From Flavobacterium aerium (GTDB taxonomy: Bacteria > Bacteroidota > Bacteroidia > Flavobacteriales > Flavobacteriaceae): a DNA stretch of 64,000 bases. Shown here piece by piece: positions 46,012 to 55,572 of the stretch. The DNA lies in NCBI RefSeq assembly GCF_030766725.1, contig NZ_JARQWR010000003.1:248001-312000 (forward strand), given 5' to 3'. The stretch's first letter is position 1. Each line of letters begins with the position of its first letter. A program made the position numbers and the translations under genes. The notes beneath the pieces are model-generated. The model made no database searches. It worked only from the letters and a program-made list of their open reading frames with translations, and was not told where the DNA came from.

Positions 46012-48417
46012 ATGACAAATACAGCCACAACGCAAACACTTTCTTTTGAAGATTTCAAAACTGAAGTACTGAATGACTATAAAATTGCAATTACTAGTAG
46101 AGAATGTAGTCTTTTAGGGCGCAAAGAAGTTTTAACTGGGAAAGCGAAGTTTGGTATCTTTGGTGATGGTAAAGAAGTACCTCAATTGGCAATGGCCAAA
46201 GCTTTTAAAAATGGTGATTTCCGCTCAGGATATTACCGTGACCAGACGTTTATGATGGCTATTGGTCAAATGAATATTGAACAATTTTTTGCAGGTTTAT
46301 ATGGTCATGCCGATATCGAGCACGATCCAATGTCGGCAGGAAGACAAATGGGTGGGCATTTTGCAACACACAGTTTGAATCCTGACGGGTCATGGAAAAA
46401 TCTAACTGTACAAAAAAATTCAAGTTCTGATATCTCTCCTACTGGAGGGCAAATGCCTCGTTTATTAGGTTTAGCACAAGCTTCAAAAATATACAGAAAT
46501 GTTACTGGAATAGAGAACAAAACTAATTTCTCTATCAATGGTAATGAAATTGCTTGGGGAACTATTGGTAACGCCAGTACATCTGAGGGATTATTCTTCG
46601 AAACCATTAATGCTGCTGGTGTTTTACAAGTACCAATGGTAATGAGTGTTTGGGATGATGAATATGGTATTTCTGTACATGCAAGACATCAAACTACAAA
46701 AGAAAACATTTCGGAAATCTTAAAAGGGTTTCAGCGTGATGAAGAAAATAAAGGTTTTGAAATCATTCGTGTAGAAGGTTGGAATTATCCCGCTTTAATT
46801 GCAGCGTATGAAAAAGCCGCTAAAATAGCACGTGAAGAACATGTACCAGTATTAGTACACGTGAATCAATTGACTCAACCACAAGGGCATTCAACTTCTG
46901 GATCTCACGAACGTTATAAAAATGCTGACCGTTTAGCATGGGAAGCAGATTTTGACTGTTTACTTCAGATGAGAAACTGGATGATTACCAATAATATTGC
47001 TACAGTTGAAGCATTGGATGAAATTGATGCAATCACTAAAAAAGAAGTATTAGAAGGTAAAAAAGCAGCATGGAGTGCATTTGTAACACCATTAAAAGCA
47101 GAGCAACAAGAAATTGTAGCTTTATTAGAAAAAATTGCTGCCACTAGTAACAATAAAGTATTTATTGCAAAATATGCTGCTGACTTAGCTGCTATTAAAG
47201 AACCTATTCGTAAAGATATCCTTGTAGCCGCTCGTAAAGTATTACGTCTTATTGTAAAAGAAGATGGAAGAAGTGAATTAGCTGCTTGGATTAATAATTA
47301 TACTGATAAAATTCAACCAAAATTTAGCTCACATTTATATTCTGAATCAGGTAAAAATGTATTTTCTGTAGCTGAAGTTTTACCAACCTATGATGATAAT
47401 GCTGAAGATGTTGATGGTCGATTAATTATCCGTGATAATTTTGATGCTATTTTTGCAAACCATCCTGAGACCTTAATCTTCGGAGAAGATTCAGGAAATA
47501 TTGGTGACGTAAATCAAGGATTAGAAGGATTACAAGAAAAATATGGAGAATTACGTGTTGCCGATGTTGGAATCCGTGAAGCTACTATATTAGGTCAAGG
47601 AATTGGAATGGCAATGAGAGGTTTACGTCCTATTGCAGAAATTCAATATTTAGACTATTTATTGTATGCTATTCAAATCATGAGTGATGACTTGGCTACA
47701 TTACAATATAGAACAAAAGGGAAACAGAAAGCACCGCTAATCGTAAGAACACGTGGTCATAGACTAGAAGGAATCTGGCACTCAGGTTCGCCAATGGGAA
47801 TGATCATCAATGCTATTAGAGGTATACACGTTTTAGTACCAAGAAATATGACTAAAGCAGCTGGTTTCTACAATACTTTATTAGAAACAGATGAACCAGC
47901 TTTAGTAATCGAATGCTTAAACGGTTACCGATTAAAAGAGAAAATGCCTAATAATATTGGTGCTTTCAAAACTCCAATCGGTGTTGTAGAAACGTTGAAA
48001 AAAGGTAAAGACATTACATTAGTATCTTATGGTTCAACGCTACGTTTAGTAGAGCAAGCTGCCAAAGAATTAATGGAAGTAGGTATTGATTGTGAAATCA
48101 TCGATGTTCAGTCTTTATTACCATTCGATGTCAATCAAGATATTGTTAAGAGTATTGCAAAAACCAATCGTTTATTAGTAATCGATGAGGATGTACAAGG
48201 AGGTGCTTCTGCTTATATTTTACAACAAATTGTAGATAAGCAAAATGCTTACAAACATTTGGATAGTAAACCAGAGGCTATGTCTGCTAATGACCACCGC
48301 CCTGCTTATGGAACTGATGGAGATTATTTCTCTAAACCTTCTATTGAAGACATCTACGAAAAAGTATATTCGATTATGCATGAAGTAAATCCAGGAGAAT
48401 ATCCAAGCTTGAGGTAA
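46012..48417 (+). CDS. fused alpha/beta E1 component of branched-chain 2-oxoacid dehydrogenase
   Basis: 801 residues. The N-terminal alpha part (1-~390) carries F-G-D-G-K-E-V-P-Q and the thiamine-diphosphate region I-G-N-A-S-T-S-E-G (GDG replaced by G-N-A, as I recall is usual in this flavobacterial group). The C-terminal beta part has E-D-S-G-N-I-G-D-V-N-Q-G, R-V-A-D-V-G-I-R-E and R-T-R-G-H-R-L-E-G-I-W-H-S-G-S-P. E1 decarboxylates 2-oxoacids from Val, Leu and Ile and passes the acyl group to E2 lipoate; this feeds branched-chain fatty acid synthesis, prominent in flavobacteria. E2 and E3 are not in the window. Confidence 0.88.
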   Translation: MTNTATTQTLSFEDFKTEVLNDYKIAITSRECSLLGRKEVLTGKAKFGIFGDGKEVPQLAMAKAFKNGDFRSGYYRDQTFMMAIGQMNIEQFFAGLYGHADIEHDPMSAGRQMGGHFATHSLNPDGSWKNLTVQKNSSSDISPTGGQMPRLLGLAQASKIYRNVTGIENKTNFSINGNEIAWGTIGNASTSEGLFFETINAAGVLQVPMVMSVWDDEYGISVHARHQTTKENISEILKGFQRDEENKGFEIIRVEGWNYPALIAAYEKAAKIAREEHVPVLVHVNQLTQPQGHSTSGSHERYKNADRLAWEADFDCLLQMRNWMITNNIATVEALDEIDAITKKEVLEGKKAAWSAFVTPLKAEQQEIVALLEKIAATSNNKVFIAKYAADLAAIKEPIRKDILVAARKVLRLIVKEDGRSELAAWINNYTDKIQPKFSSHLYSESGKNVFSVAEVLPTYDDNAEDVDGRLIIRDNFDAIFANHPETLIFGEDSGNIGDVNQGLEGLQEKYGELRVADVGIREATILGQGIGMAMRGLRPIAEIQYLDYLLYAIQIMSDDLATLQYRTKGKQKAPLIVRTRGHRLEGIWHSGSPMGMIINAIRGIHVLVPRNMTKAAGFYNTLLETDEPALVIECLNGYRLKEKMPNNIGAFKTPIGVVETLKKGKDITLVSYGSTLRLVEQAAKELMEVGIDCEIIDVQSLLPFDVNQDIVKSIAKTNRLLVIDEDVQGGASAYILQQIVDKQNAYKHLDSKPEAMSANDHRPAYGTDGDYFSKPSIEDIYEKVYSIMHEVNPGEYPSLR

Positions 48418-48440
48418 TATTCTGAATCTTATTATATTTG

Positions 48441-48471
48441 ATCCCAATTCTAACCGATTGGGATTTTTTTT
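48441..48471 (+). terminator. terminator of the E1 dehydrogenase gene
   Basis: ATCCCAAT / ATTGGGAT stem with an 8-nt loop followed by eight T. Confidence 0.88.
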
Positions 48472-48501
48472 GCTTCATTTCATATAAAAATAGTACTTTT
48501 A
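48470..48501 (+). promoter_or_regulatory. promoter of the AraC regulator gene
   Basis: TTG (48470-48472), 21 nt, TACTTTTA (48494-48501), one mismatch to TAnnTTTG; 10 nt before ATG 48511. The TTG overlaps the end of the preceding T tract. Confidence 0.5.
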
Positions 48502-48510
48502 AGGGGACCA

Positions 48511-49350
48511 ATGGATGTCAAAATTCCGCCTCAAATGGAACAACCTTTCTTTATATATAAGTTCACCGAAGAATCGGCATTGAAAGCAATTAACACGCCG
48601 TCAAAGCCACATCGTCATGATTATGAAGAACTCATTATCGTAGCTGAAGGATCACCCGATCATTTTATCGATCTAAATAAAGAGACTATCACTGCTCCTA
48701 CTGTAATTTATGTTGCCCAAGGCAAAATACATCACTTTTTACCCACAGAAGCCACTCGTGGTTGGGGAATACGTTATAAGACAGAATTCATTCCTGAAAG
48801 TAAATTTCATTTCTATTCTAATTTTCTAGACAGTATCAATTATCCAATTCAATCTGACGAATGTTTACTCAAAATTGAAACCCTTTGTGAGATTATGCTG
48901 GATGAATACAAACAGCCTATTATCAATATTACCATGATCAAAAAACTATTGGAAGCAGTATTGTCGAAACTGGAAGAAGAGGGACGAAAATTAATTATAG
49001 ACAATCCTCACTCTTCGCAATTGATCACTTTTAATAATTTTTTAAAAATAGTAGAAGACAATTACAAACGAACGGTTGATGTACATTTCTATGCAGACAA
49101 GTTGAATACTTCATTACGAAACCTGAATTTAATTTGTCAAAACGTATTTAATAAAAGTGTTTCTGAAATCATTGAAACCCGTAAGTTAATTGAAGCCAGA
49201 CAGCTACTACTCCATAGTGACAAGTCTATTTCCGAAATAGGGTTTGAATTAGGCTATCAGGAAAAATCATATTTCACTAGAGTTTTCACCAAAAAAACAG
49301 GTCTTACCCCTACCCAATTTAAAGCCCAAATCCAACCGCTTTTTGCATAA
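48511..49350 (+). CDS. AraC-family transcriptional regulator
   Basis: 279 residues. N-terminal cupin-like sensor with H-R-H-D-Y-E-E-L near 30-37, C-terminal pair of helix-turn-helix motifs (about 180-275) including S-I-S-E-I-G-F-E-L-G-Y and S-Y-F-T-R-V-F-T-K-K-T-G-L-T-P. The sensed ligand is unknown. A pair of 11-bp direct repeats begins at its stop codon and precedes the ester-cyclase operon, which makes that operon its probable target. Confidence 0.9.
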   Translation: MDVKIPPQMEQPFFIYKFTEESALKAINTPSKPHRHDYEELIIVAEGSPDHFIDLNKETITAPTVIYVAQGKIHHFLPTEATRGWGIRYKTEFIPESKFHFYSNFLDSINYPIQSDECLLKIETLCEIMLDEYKQPIINITMIKKLLEAVLSKLEEEGRKLIIDNPHSSQLITFNNFLKIVEDNYKRTVDVHFYADKLNTSLRNLNLICQNVFNKSVSEIIETRKLIEARQLLLHSDKSISEIGFELGYQEKSYFTRVFTKKTGLTPTQFKAQIQPLFA

Positions 49351-49392
49351 AAGTGCAACACTTCTTCCTAAAAGTGTAACCCAATAGCTTTG
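49349..49392 (+). promoter_or_regulatory. candidate AraC operator and promoter
   Basis: AAAAGTGCAAC at 49349-49359 and AAAAGTGTAAC at 49370-49380 are direct repeats with one difference, exactly 21 bp (two helical turns) apart, the usual geometry of AraC-type binding sites. TAGCTTTG (49385-49392), a TAnnTTTG box, begins 5 nt after the second repeat. No -33 TTG is present, as expected for an activator-dependent promoter. Confidence 0.6.
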
Positions 49393-49453
49393 AAACAATT
49401 GCATCTTTGTAGTATAATTTTTTAGTTCAATTTAACCTTTAAAATGAAAAAAA

Positions 49454-50050
49454 ATGAAAAAAAGATCACTTCACATTGGAATTCTGAGTACACTACTTTT
49501 AGTTTTATTATTTTCAACTGTAAGTTGTAATACAAAAATAGAACATGTAGACACTTCAAAACTAGAGGCTAAGGTAGATTCCTTAGAAAATCAACTGAAA
49601 AAATTCAATGATGAAAAAGCATTAACTGAAATGCGACTCATCCGATTCGACTCTTTGGATTTTGATATATACAGTAATGCGAAGTGGGATCAACTCCATA
49701 TTAGCCATGCTGATAACATTTTGGTTACTTATCCTGATGGTCATCAAACCAAAGAAATTGGGACACATATTGATGAATTAAAACCTCAATTTGTTTTTGC
49801 GCCTGATACAAAAATAACATCACATCCTGTAAAATTTGGAAGTGGTGACTGGACATCTGTCATTGGTGAAATGGAAGGAACTTTTACAAAACCAATGCCC
49901 ATTGGAAACGGGAAATTCATACCGCCTACAGGAAAGAAATTCAAATTGCCTATGTGTACTGTAGGGAAATGGAAAGATGGAAAAATGATTGAAGAATATT
50001 TGTTCTGGGATAATATGGCCTTTATGAAACAAGTAGGAATTGCTCAATAA
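49454..50050 (+). CDS. SnoaL-like ester-cyclase-fold lipoprotein
   Basis: 198 residues with a lipobox (S-T-V-S-C). A ~30-residue coiled-coil-like helix precedes an NTF2/SnoaL-like domain with W-D-Q-L-H-I-S-H-A, I-G-E-M-E-G-T-F and F-W-D-N-M-A-F-M-K-Q-V-G, the pattern of ester cyclase-related proteins. Enzymatic activity is unproven. First gene of a likely operon with the dioxygenase-like and methyltransferase genes, downstream of the AraC regulator. Confidence 0.72.
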   Translation: MKKRSLHIGILSTLLLVLLFSTVSCNTKIEHVDTSKLEAKVDSLENQLKKFNDEKALTEMRLIRFDSLDFDIYSNAKWDQLHISHADNILVTYPDGHQTKEIGTHIDELKPQFVFAPDTKITSHPVKFGSGDWTSVIGEMEGTFTKPMPIGNGKFIPPTGKKFKLPMCTVGKWKDGKMIEEYLFWDNMAFMKQVGIAQ

Positions 50051-50102
50051 AAATAAAGGGAGGCTATCATTTTGATAAAATCCCTTTATATTATTTTGTA
50101 TC

Positions 50103-50978
50103 ATGAATAGACTCGATTTTTTAAAAGTGGTAGCTCTGCTCCCCTTAATTACAAAGACTATGAAACTGAATGAATTAAATAAAATGACTGCTTCTTTTTC
50201 TAATACCACAAAAATGCCGGTATTATTTTTAGGTCATGGTAGTCCAATGAATGCTATTGAAGAGAATGAATTTACCCGCAATTGGAATGCAATAGGAAAA
50301 TCACTTCCTAAGCCCAACGCTATAGTATGTATCTCAGCGCATTGGGAAACCAAAGGTACTTTTGTTACAGCAATGGAAAAACCGCAAACAATACATGATT
50401 TTGGTGGATTTCCTGAGGCTTTATTTGCCGTAGAATATCCTGCTCCTGGTTCTCCTGATTTAGCAAAAGAAACACAGCAAATTATTACGAAAACCAATGT
50501 GGAACTGGATGATAAATGGGGATTGGATCATGGAGCATGGAGTGTAATTAAACACTTATATCCCAACGCTGATGTTCCAGTAATTCAAATGAGTTTGGAT
50601 TATTATCAAAATCCACAATACCATTATGAATTAGCACAAGAATTGACTGCTTTACGCCATAAAGGTGTATTAATTATTGGTAGTGGAAATATCGTTCACA
50701 ATCTAAGACGATTGGATTGGAAAAATACAGATGGTGGTTATGATTGGGCTATAGAAGCCAATGAGAAAATGAAAGAATTAATCTTGGATAATAATCACAA
50801 GCAATTGATTAATTATCAAACAATGGGAAAAGCTTTTGAATTATCGATTCCAACACCCGAACATTACTTACCTTTACTCTACACCTTAGGTTTAAAGGGT
50901 GACCATGAGAAAACCACTTTTTTCAATGATAAAACCGTAATGGGTTCTATTTCGATGACCTCATTAATCATTGATTAA
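50103..50978 (+). CDS. ygiD: YgiD-like extradiol ring-cleavage dioxygenase (4,5-DOPA dioxygenase family)
   Basis: 291 residues. Core motifs are L-F-L-G-H-G-S-P-M-N (metal His), I-S-A-H-W-E (second His), L-D-H-G-A-W, and I-G-S-G-N-I-V-H-N, matching the LigB-like family of E. coli YgiD. An N-terminal extension of ~35 residues opens M-N-R-L-D-F-L-K with a hydrophobic stretch, resembling a degenerate Tat-type leader, though an internal ATG at codon 20 or 28 could also serve. It probably cleaves catechols or a related phenol; the natural substrate is not known. Confidence 0.85.
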   Translation: MNRLDFLKVVALLPLITKTMKLNELNKMTASFSNTTKMPVLFLGHGSPMNAIEENEFTRNWNAIGKSLPKPNAIVCISAHWETKGTFVTAMEKPQTIHDFGGFPEALFAVEYPAPGSPDLAKETQQIITKTNVELDDKWGLDHGAWSVIKHLYPNADVPVIQMSLDYYQNPQYHYELAQELTALRHKGVLIIGSGNIVHNLRRLDWKNTDGGYDWAIEANEKMKELILDNNHKQLINYQTMGKAFELSIPTPEHYLPLLYTLGLKGDHEKTTFFNDKTVMGSISMTSLIID

Positions 50979-50998
50979 ACCATTTAAATGATAATCGT

Positions 50999-51664
50999 AT
51001 GCAACATAAATTTAGTGAAACTGAATTAAAAGAAATAGCCCGTCAACTGAGTTGTCCGGACGGCGAAAATGGAATAAAAACAGGGGAACGTATGGACACT
51101 GCGAATGGAAACATGACGCATAGAGCCATTGAGACATTATCCATTGCTAGTAATCAACAGATTCTGGAAATTGGCCCGGGTAATGGAAGTCATCTTGCAC
51201 AGTTATTGAATAAAGCCCATAATCTACATTATACCGGAATTGATATTTCAAAAACGATGGTTGATGAAGCTTCCAGAATTAATGCGGAACAGATACAAAC
51301 TGGAACCGCTACCTTTCTGTTGACAGATGGATTACATCTTAATTTTAAAGAAGAATCATTTGATCGGGTTTTTACGGTAAATACTGTTTATTTCTGGGGA
51401 AATCCAACGGAATACATCGCTGAAATATACCGTATCCTTAAAACAGATGGATTATTTAATCTGGCTTTTGTACAACAGCATTCCATGGAGAAATTACCTT
51501 TTACGCAATATGGATTTCAATTATATACTATTGAGAAAGCAACTAATTTGCTTAAAAGCGCTTCATTTTCAATACAGAATATTACAAATGAAACAGAAGA
51601 ATTAATCAATAATATGGAATCTAAGATTGAGCGTGATTTTGTGATTATTACTGCCCGAAAATAA
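50999..51664 (+). CDS. class I SAM-dependent methyltransferase
   Basis: 221 residues. SAM-binding motif I L-E-I-G-P-G-N-G-S-H, then Y-T-G-I-D-I-S (motif II acidic end), D-G-L-H-L-N-F and F-D-R-V-F-T-V-N-T-V-Y-F-W. This matches small-molecule methyltransferases of the UbiE/COQ5-like superfamily. It starts 20 nt after the dioxygenase gene and ends at a terminator, so it is the last gene of this operon. Acceptor unknown. Confidence 0.85.
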   Translation: MQHKFSETELKEIARQLSCPDGENGIKTGERMDTANGNMTHRAIETLSIASNQQILEIGPGNGSHLAQLLNKAHNLHYTGIDISKTMVDEASRINAEQIQTGTATFLLTDGLHLNFKEESFDRVFTVNTVYFWGNPTEYIAEIYRILKTDGLFNLAFVQQHSMEKLPFTQYGFQLYTIEKATNLLKSASFSIQNITNETEELINNMESKIERDFVIITARK

Positions 51665-51700
51665 AAAAGGCTGTTACTGTAAAAGTAATAGCCTTTTTTA
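51664..51700 (+). terminator. terminator of the cyclase-dioxygenase-methyltransferase operon
   Basis: AAAAAAGGCTGTTAC / GTAATAGCCTTTTTT stem (one G-T type mismatch) with a short A-rich loop. Could also serve the minus-strand gene ending at 51752. Confidence 0.85.
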
Positions 51701-51751
51701 TTCACTAACTGGTACTCTCTTTAAAAACCCATTCATTTGTTCATCTTTTTA

Positions 51752-52687
51752 TTATGCATCATAGTATAGTTCTAAAATTAATTTACCTTTATTATTACAC
51801 CATTTTATCCAAAATTTTTCCGCATTATCATCTTCAAGCATCAGCCAATCACCATCAATTTTAATAGGATAATAGAAGCTGTCTTTATTCTTTGGGAATT
51901 GTTGAGACTTCTGATCTGGAGCTAATCGTAATGGATTTTCTTTTTCATTAAAATCAACTGAGAATACAGTCAATATATGTACTTCAATAGTTTCAAACTT
52001 AAAATTCAAATTCGATTCTTTTATGTATTTTATGGTATTTTTATTCTCATTTACAATTACTTTATAGAATTCATTTTCTTTTCCCAAGCATTTAAATACT
52101 AACAGCGTATTTTCTGGTTTAATAGCATAGGGATCAATATCATCATATTTAAACTTATCATCAAAATAAAATGACTTCCATTTTGACTGATCTAAATTAT
52201 AGATTGTTAATTCATTTTGTTGATTGTATGTGTTTTTTAATACTATGAAACCAGTATATGGAATTTCTGATTTTTCTTCATTTACAATTTCGCTTTGGTT
52301 AGGCTTATTGTCAATCGTAGCGGGTATCGCATGAGAGCTATGAATCGTATATAAAGCAAAAATTGAAATGATAGTCAAGACATATAGGACAAATAATAGT
52401 AGTAGCTTTGTCATTTTTTTATCCCTCTTTTCATTCCGCATACTGAAAATCTGGATAAGAAAAAGAATAGGGTATAACAAAACCAGTATTATAAATAAAA
52501 CAAAAAGATAGGTCATTAATAAAGAAAAGATAGCTTGAGAATCTACGGTATCTAGATTTCTATTAAAATATTGATGAGCTGGTTTGTCCCAATAATAAAT
52601 GAAAGTGAGAATGATAAATACTGTAAATACACCAAGCTGAATATTAAATATTACTTTCCAATTCTTTATTATAAAATTCTTTATCAT
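51752..52687 (-). CDS. membrane protein of unknown function
   Basis: 311 residues. Three hydrophobic segments (about 12-32, 48-78 and 91-114) lie in the N-terminal part; a ~190-residue soluble region rich in Lys, Asn and Glu follows. Family not recognised. It starts 14 nt downstream of a lipoprotein gene on the same strand, so the two probably form a small operon. Confidence 0.6.
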   Translation of the reverse strand: MIKNFIIKNWKVIFNIQLGVFTVFIILTFIYYWDKPAHQYFNRNLDTVDSQAIFSLLMTYLFVLFIILVLLYPILFLIQIFSMRNEKRDKKMTKLLLLFVLYVLTIISIFALYTIHSSHAIPATIDNKPNQSEIVNEEKSEIPYTGFIVLKNTYNQQNELTIYNLDQSKWKSFYFDDKFKYDDIDPYAIKPENTLLVFKCLGKENEFYKVIVNENKNTIKYIKESNLNFKFETIEVHILTVFSVDFNEKENPLRLAPDQKSQQFPKNKDSFYYPIKIDGDWLMLEDDNAEKFWIKWCNNKGKLILELYYDA

Positions 52688-52701
52688 AGTCCTTTATATC
52701 G

Positions 52702-53157
52702 TTATTGATCAAACTCAAAATTCTCTTCTTTATCTGAAAGAATATCGTAAACTACATTTCCTTTTTTGAGTATATAAAAAATATCTTTATTCCCTTTTTC
52801 ATATCTAATGTAAGCAATGAGATCTTGATTATGACCATCTAATCCTTCCTTTCCTCCTTTGTATTGATTATTGAGGATGTTTGTTTTTTTATAGATATAG
52901 ATGGAATATAAATGATATTTCGGTGTGTTTACACCTACTATCTTTTCTTCAATTTTCTTTTTTAGTATTTCATAATCCGTGTTGTTGTATGAAAAATTTC
53001 CTTCTGAATAAAAATAATCGATTCTATTTTTATTTTCTTTCGTTTTAAACTCATAGGTAGCTGGTGATAAAGCGACCAACTGGAAGTCTTGCGACTTATT
53101 AGTCACACAAGCTATAAATAGTATGAACAAGGGAATAATAACGATTATTTTTTTCAT
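52702..53157 (-). CDS. hypothetical lipoprotein
   Basis: 151 residues with a lipoprotein signal (L-F-I-A-C). Beta-rich mature part with several Tyr and Lys residues. Family not recognised. Pairs with the membrane protein gene 14 nt downstream. The 286 bp upstream (to 53443) are AT-rich and show nothing supportable. Confidence 0.6.
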   Translation of the reverse strand: MKKIIVIIPLFILFIACVTNKSQDFQLVALSPATYEFKTKENKNRIDYFYSEGNFSYNNTDYEILKKKIEEKIVGVNTPKYHLYSIYIYKKTNILNNQYKGGKEGLDGHNQDLIAYIRYEKGNKDIFYILKKGNVVYDILSDKEENFEFDQ

Positions 53158-53443
53158 TTAATCTTTTACTTAAATCTTTTGTTTTTTATCTGAAATCAAA
53201 TCTAGTATCGTATTCGTAGTATCAATCGAATTTATCAATATAATAGAAGATAACCAAAATGAGTCGTCAATTTCTATAATTCAATCTTGGCTATATTGTT
53301 TCCAACAATCATTTAAATTAGGGTTTTCAAAGTTCATCAATAAAACAAATAACGCTATATCAGGCTACTAAATAAAAATAGTTTTTTTTAAATAAAATAG
53401 AGTAACTTCATCCTTTATAATATCCTACACTACAGGGAACATA

Positions 53444-54118
53444 ATGGCACTATCAATGATTACAGAATTTCAGAAAGTCAATACTGAAACATGGGAACGT
53501 AAACCTTATTTCGATTATTTCTACAATACTATCAAATGCAAATACAACATCAATGCTACAATTGATATTACAGACTTATTAAAGGCTATTAAAGAGAATC
53601 AACTTCGTTTTTTCCCTACTTTTTTATATGTCATTATGCGCGCTGTGAATGATAATAAAGAATTTAGGATGAGTTTTGATGCTGATGGTAATTTAGGTTA
53701 CTGGAATTATGTACTTCCCTCCTATACTATTTTCCATGATGATGATAAAACGTTTTCTGATGTATGGAGTGAATATCATGCCGTATTTTCTGAATTTTAC
53801 ACTACGATTATTACCGACATGGAAACTTATAAGGATGTGAAGGCTATTAAAGCACGACTGAATCGCCCTGGTAATTTTTGTCCTGTATCTTCTTTGCCTT
53901 GGTTAAGCTTTACAAACTTCAGTCAGGATACGTATACGGAGTCTTCATTATTATTCCCCATTATCCGATTTGGAAAATTTTATACAGAAAACAATAAGGT
54001 TTTGTTACCGATTTCAGTTTTTGCAAATCACGCTGTAGCGGATGGTTATCACACGTGTAAATTAATTAATGACATGCAGGATTATGCTTTTAATGCATTA
54101 AATTGGATATCAATCTAA
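53444..54118 (+). CDS. cat: chloramphenicol acetyltransferase (type A family)
   Basis: 224 residues, the usual CAT length. N-terminal W-E-R-K-P-Y-F-D-Y-F, central R-P-G-N-F-C-P-V-S-S-L-P-W-L-S-F-T, and the catalytic loop N-H-A-V-A-D-G-Y-H, which keeps the catalytic His and the structural Asp of the canonical HHxxxDG with Asn in place of the first His. The enzyme transfers acetyl from acetyl-CoA to the 3-OH of chloramphenicol. No mobile element flanks it, so it looks like an intrinsic chromosomal gene. Confidence 0.88.
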   Translation: MALSMITEFQKVNTETWERKPYFDYFYNTIKCKYNINATIDITDLLKAIKENQLRFFPTFLYVIMRAVNDNKEFRMSFDADGNLGYWNYVLPSYTIFHDDDKTFSDVWSEYHAVFSEFYTTIITDMETYKDVKAIKARLNRPGNFCPVSSLPWLSFTNFSQDTYTESSLLFPIIRFGKFYTENNKVLLPISVFANHAVADGYHTCKLINDMQDYAFNALNWISI

Positions 54119-54197
54119 TAGTAATTCCCTTTATTGCAGCTTTGTCTTATCTTATTTTTTATCTATTTTTGAAATTATAACCTAATAATCAACTATT

Positions 54198-54782
54198 ATG
54201 AATAAAGGTCGTTTAGAAGCATTTAGCGATGGCGTAATTGCTATTATCATTACCATTATGGTATTGGAAATCAAAGTTCCACACGGAGGAAATGATTTTA
54301 ATGCATTAAAACCTTTACTACCCGTATTTCTAAGTTATGTACTGAGTTTTATTTATGTAGGTATCTATTGGAACAATCACCATCATATGTTACAAGGAAC
54401 TCAAAAAGTAAATGGCTCTATATTATGGGCAAATTTACATTTACTATTCTGGTTGTCCGTTATCCCTTTTGTAACAGGATGGATGGGAGAAAATCACTTT
54501 GCTCCCGCTACTATGGCTTTATACGGTGGCGTACTATTAATGTGTGCTATTTCGTACGCTATCTTACAATATTATATTATTAAAAAAAATGGGAAAAGTT
54601 CCACTCTATCAGTTGCTTTAGGCAGAGATTTAAAAGGAAAGATATCCCCTGTACTATATACCTTGGCCATTATTGCTTCATTTTTTAGTGAATGGGTTTC
54701 GGGAATTATTTATATTTTAGTTGCCTTAATGTGGTTGATTCCTAGCAAAAAAATAGAACGAAGATTAGAAGATCTTGAGTAA
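54198..54782 (+). CDS. TMEM175-family (DUF1211) potassium channel
   Basis: 194 residues with six hydrophobic segments. The diagnostic R-L-E-A-F-S-D-G-V in helix 1 and the H-H-H-M-L / N-L-H-L-L-F-W stretch are typical of bacterial TMEM175 homologues, which assemble as tetrameric K+-permeable channels. It follows the CAT gene by 79 nt on the same strand; a functional link is not evident. Confidence 0.85.
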   Translation: MNKGRLEAFSDGVIAIIITIMVLEIKVPHGGNDFNALKPLLPVFLSYVLSFIYVGIYWNNHHHMLQGTQKVNGSILWANLHLLFWLSVIPFVTGWMGENHFAPATMALYGGVLLMCAISYAILQYYIIKKNGKSSTLSVALGRDLKGKISPVLYTLAIIASFFSEWVSGIIYILVALMWLIPSKKIERRLEDLE

Positions 54783-54813
54783 AATTCTTCTAATCATGTC
54801 TATAGAAGTTTTT

Positions 54814-55572
54814 CTATTGCGTCTTAAATAATTTGATGGTATAATCAAGTAACTGTTTATTCCCATATTCTCCATGTCCTGGAACCACGATTTCTACATT
54901 TGGATATTCCTTTCTTACTTTTTCAACTGTACTTGACCAGTCTGCAATATTTGAATCACCTAAATAACCTTTATTAGCTTCTAATTCTTTTATTAAACAA
55001 CCTCCAAATAGAATATTCTCACTTGGAAAATAACCAACTACATTATCTCTGGTATGTCCTTCTCCTAAAAACTTTACAATACTATTTTCATTACCTACTC
55101 TTAGAACCAGTGAATCCTTAAAGCCATTTTGAGGAACCGTAAAATTATTCTCTTTTGCAAATTCAATAGTTTTGAAATATGCATATGAAGGAACATCATT
55201 TTTATGAAATGCGTTTAGTCCTGCTAAACAATCATTATGGAAATGGGTTGGAATAATTGCCTTTATTTTACAATGAAGTGTTCCTTCTATCCATTTGATT
55301 AGTTCTTCTGAACTTTCGTCATTCGTTGGTGTATCAAAGATCGCTACTTCATTATTATTTCTCACAATAAGGCCGTTACAAGGAACATTTCCAAAATCTT
55401 GGGTTTGTAAAAATGAGATGTGTACAAAAGAATTTTCAGCAATTTGAGTTACAATTAAATCCTTGGATTTGTATACTTCTTTAGATTTGAATGGCTCTTC
55501 TTTTTTAGAACTACAATTTAAATTTGTTACCAAGATTCCAATAACCAATACCATTTTTATAATAACTTTCAT
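54814..55572 (-). CDS. subclass B1 metallo-beta-lactamase
   Basis: 252 residues. All zinc ligands of subclass B1 can be seen: H110, H112 and D114 (T-H-F-H-N-D), H173 (E-G-H-T-R-D-N-V-V), C192 (F-G-G-C) and H233 (V-P-G-H-G). B1 enzymes hydrolyse penicillins, cephalosporins and carbapenems. The hydrophobic leader ends near Cys20 followed by S-S-K-K, suggesting lipid anchoring as in NDM-type enzymes, but the lipobox (L-N-C) is not canonical. The B1 loop Q-T-Q-D-F-G-N-V-P is unlike the common acquired enzymes I recall, so it is probably a species-intrinsic variant. Confidence 0.88.
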   Translation of the reverse strand: MKVIIKMVLVIGILVTNLNCSSKKEEPFKSKEVYKSKDLIVTQIAENSFVHISFLQTQDFGNVPCNGLIVRNNNEVAIFDTPTNDESSEELIKWIEGTLHCKIKAIIPTHFHNDCLAGLNAFHKNDVPSYAYFKTIEFAKENNFTVPQNGFKDSLVLRVGNENSIVKFLGEGHTRDNVVGYFPSENILFGGCLIKELEANKGYLGDSNIADWSSTVEKVRKEYPNVEIVVPGHGEYGNKQLLDYTIKLFKTQ

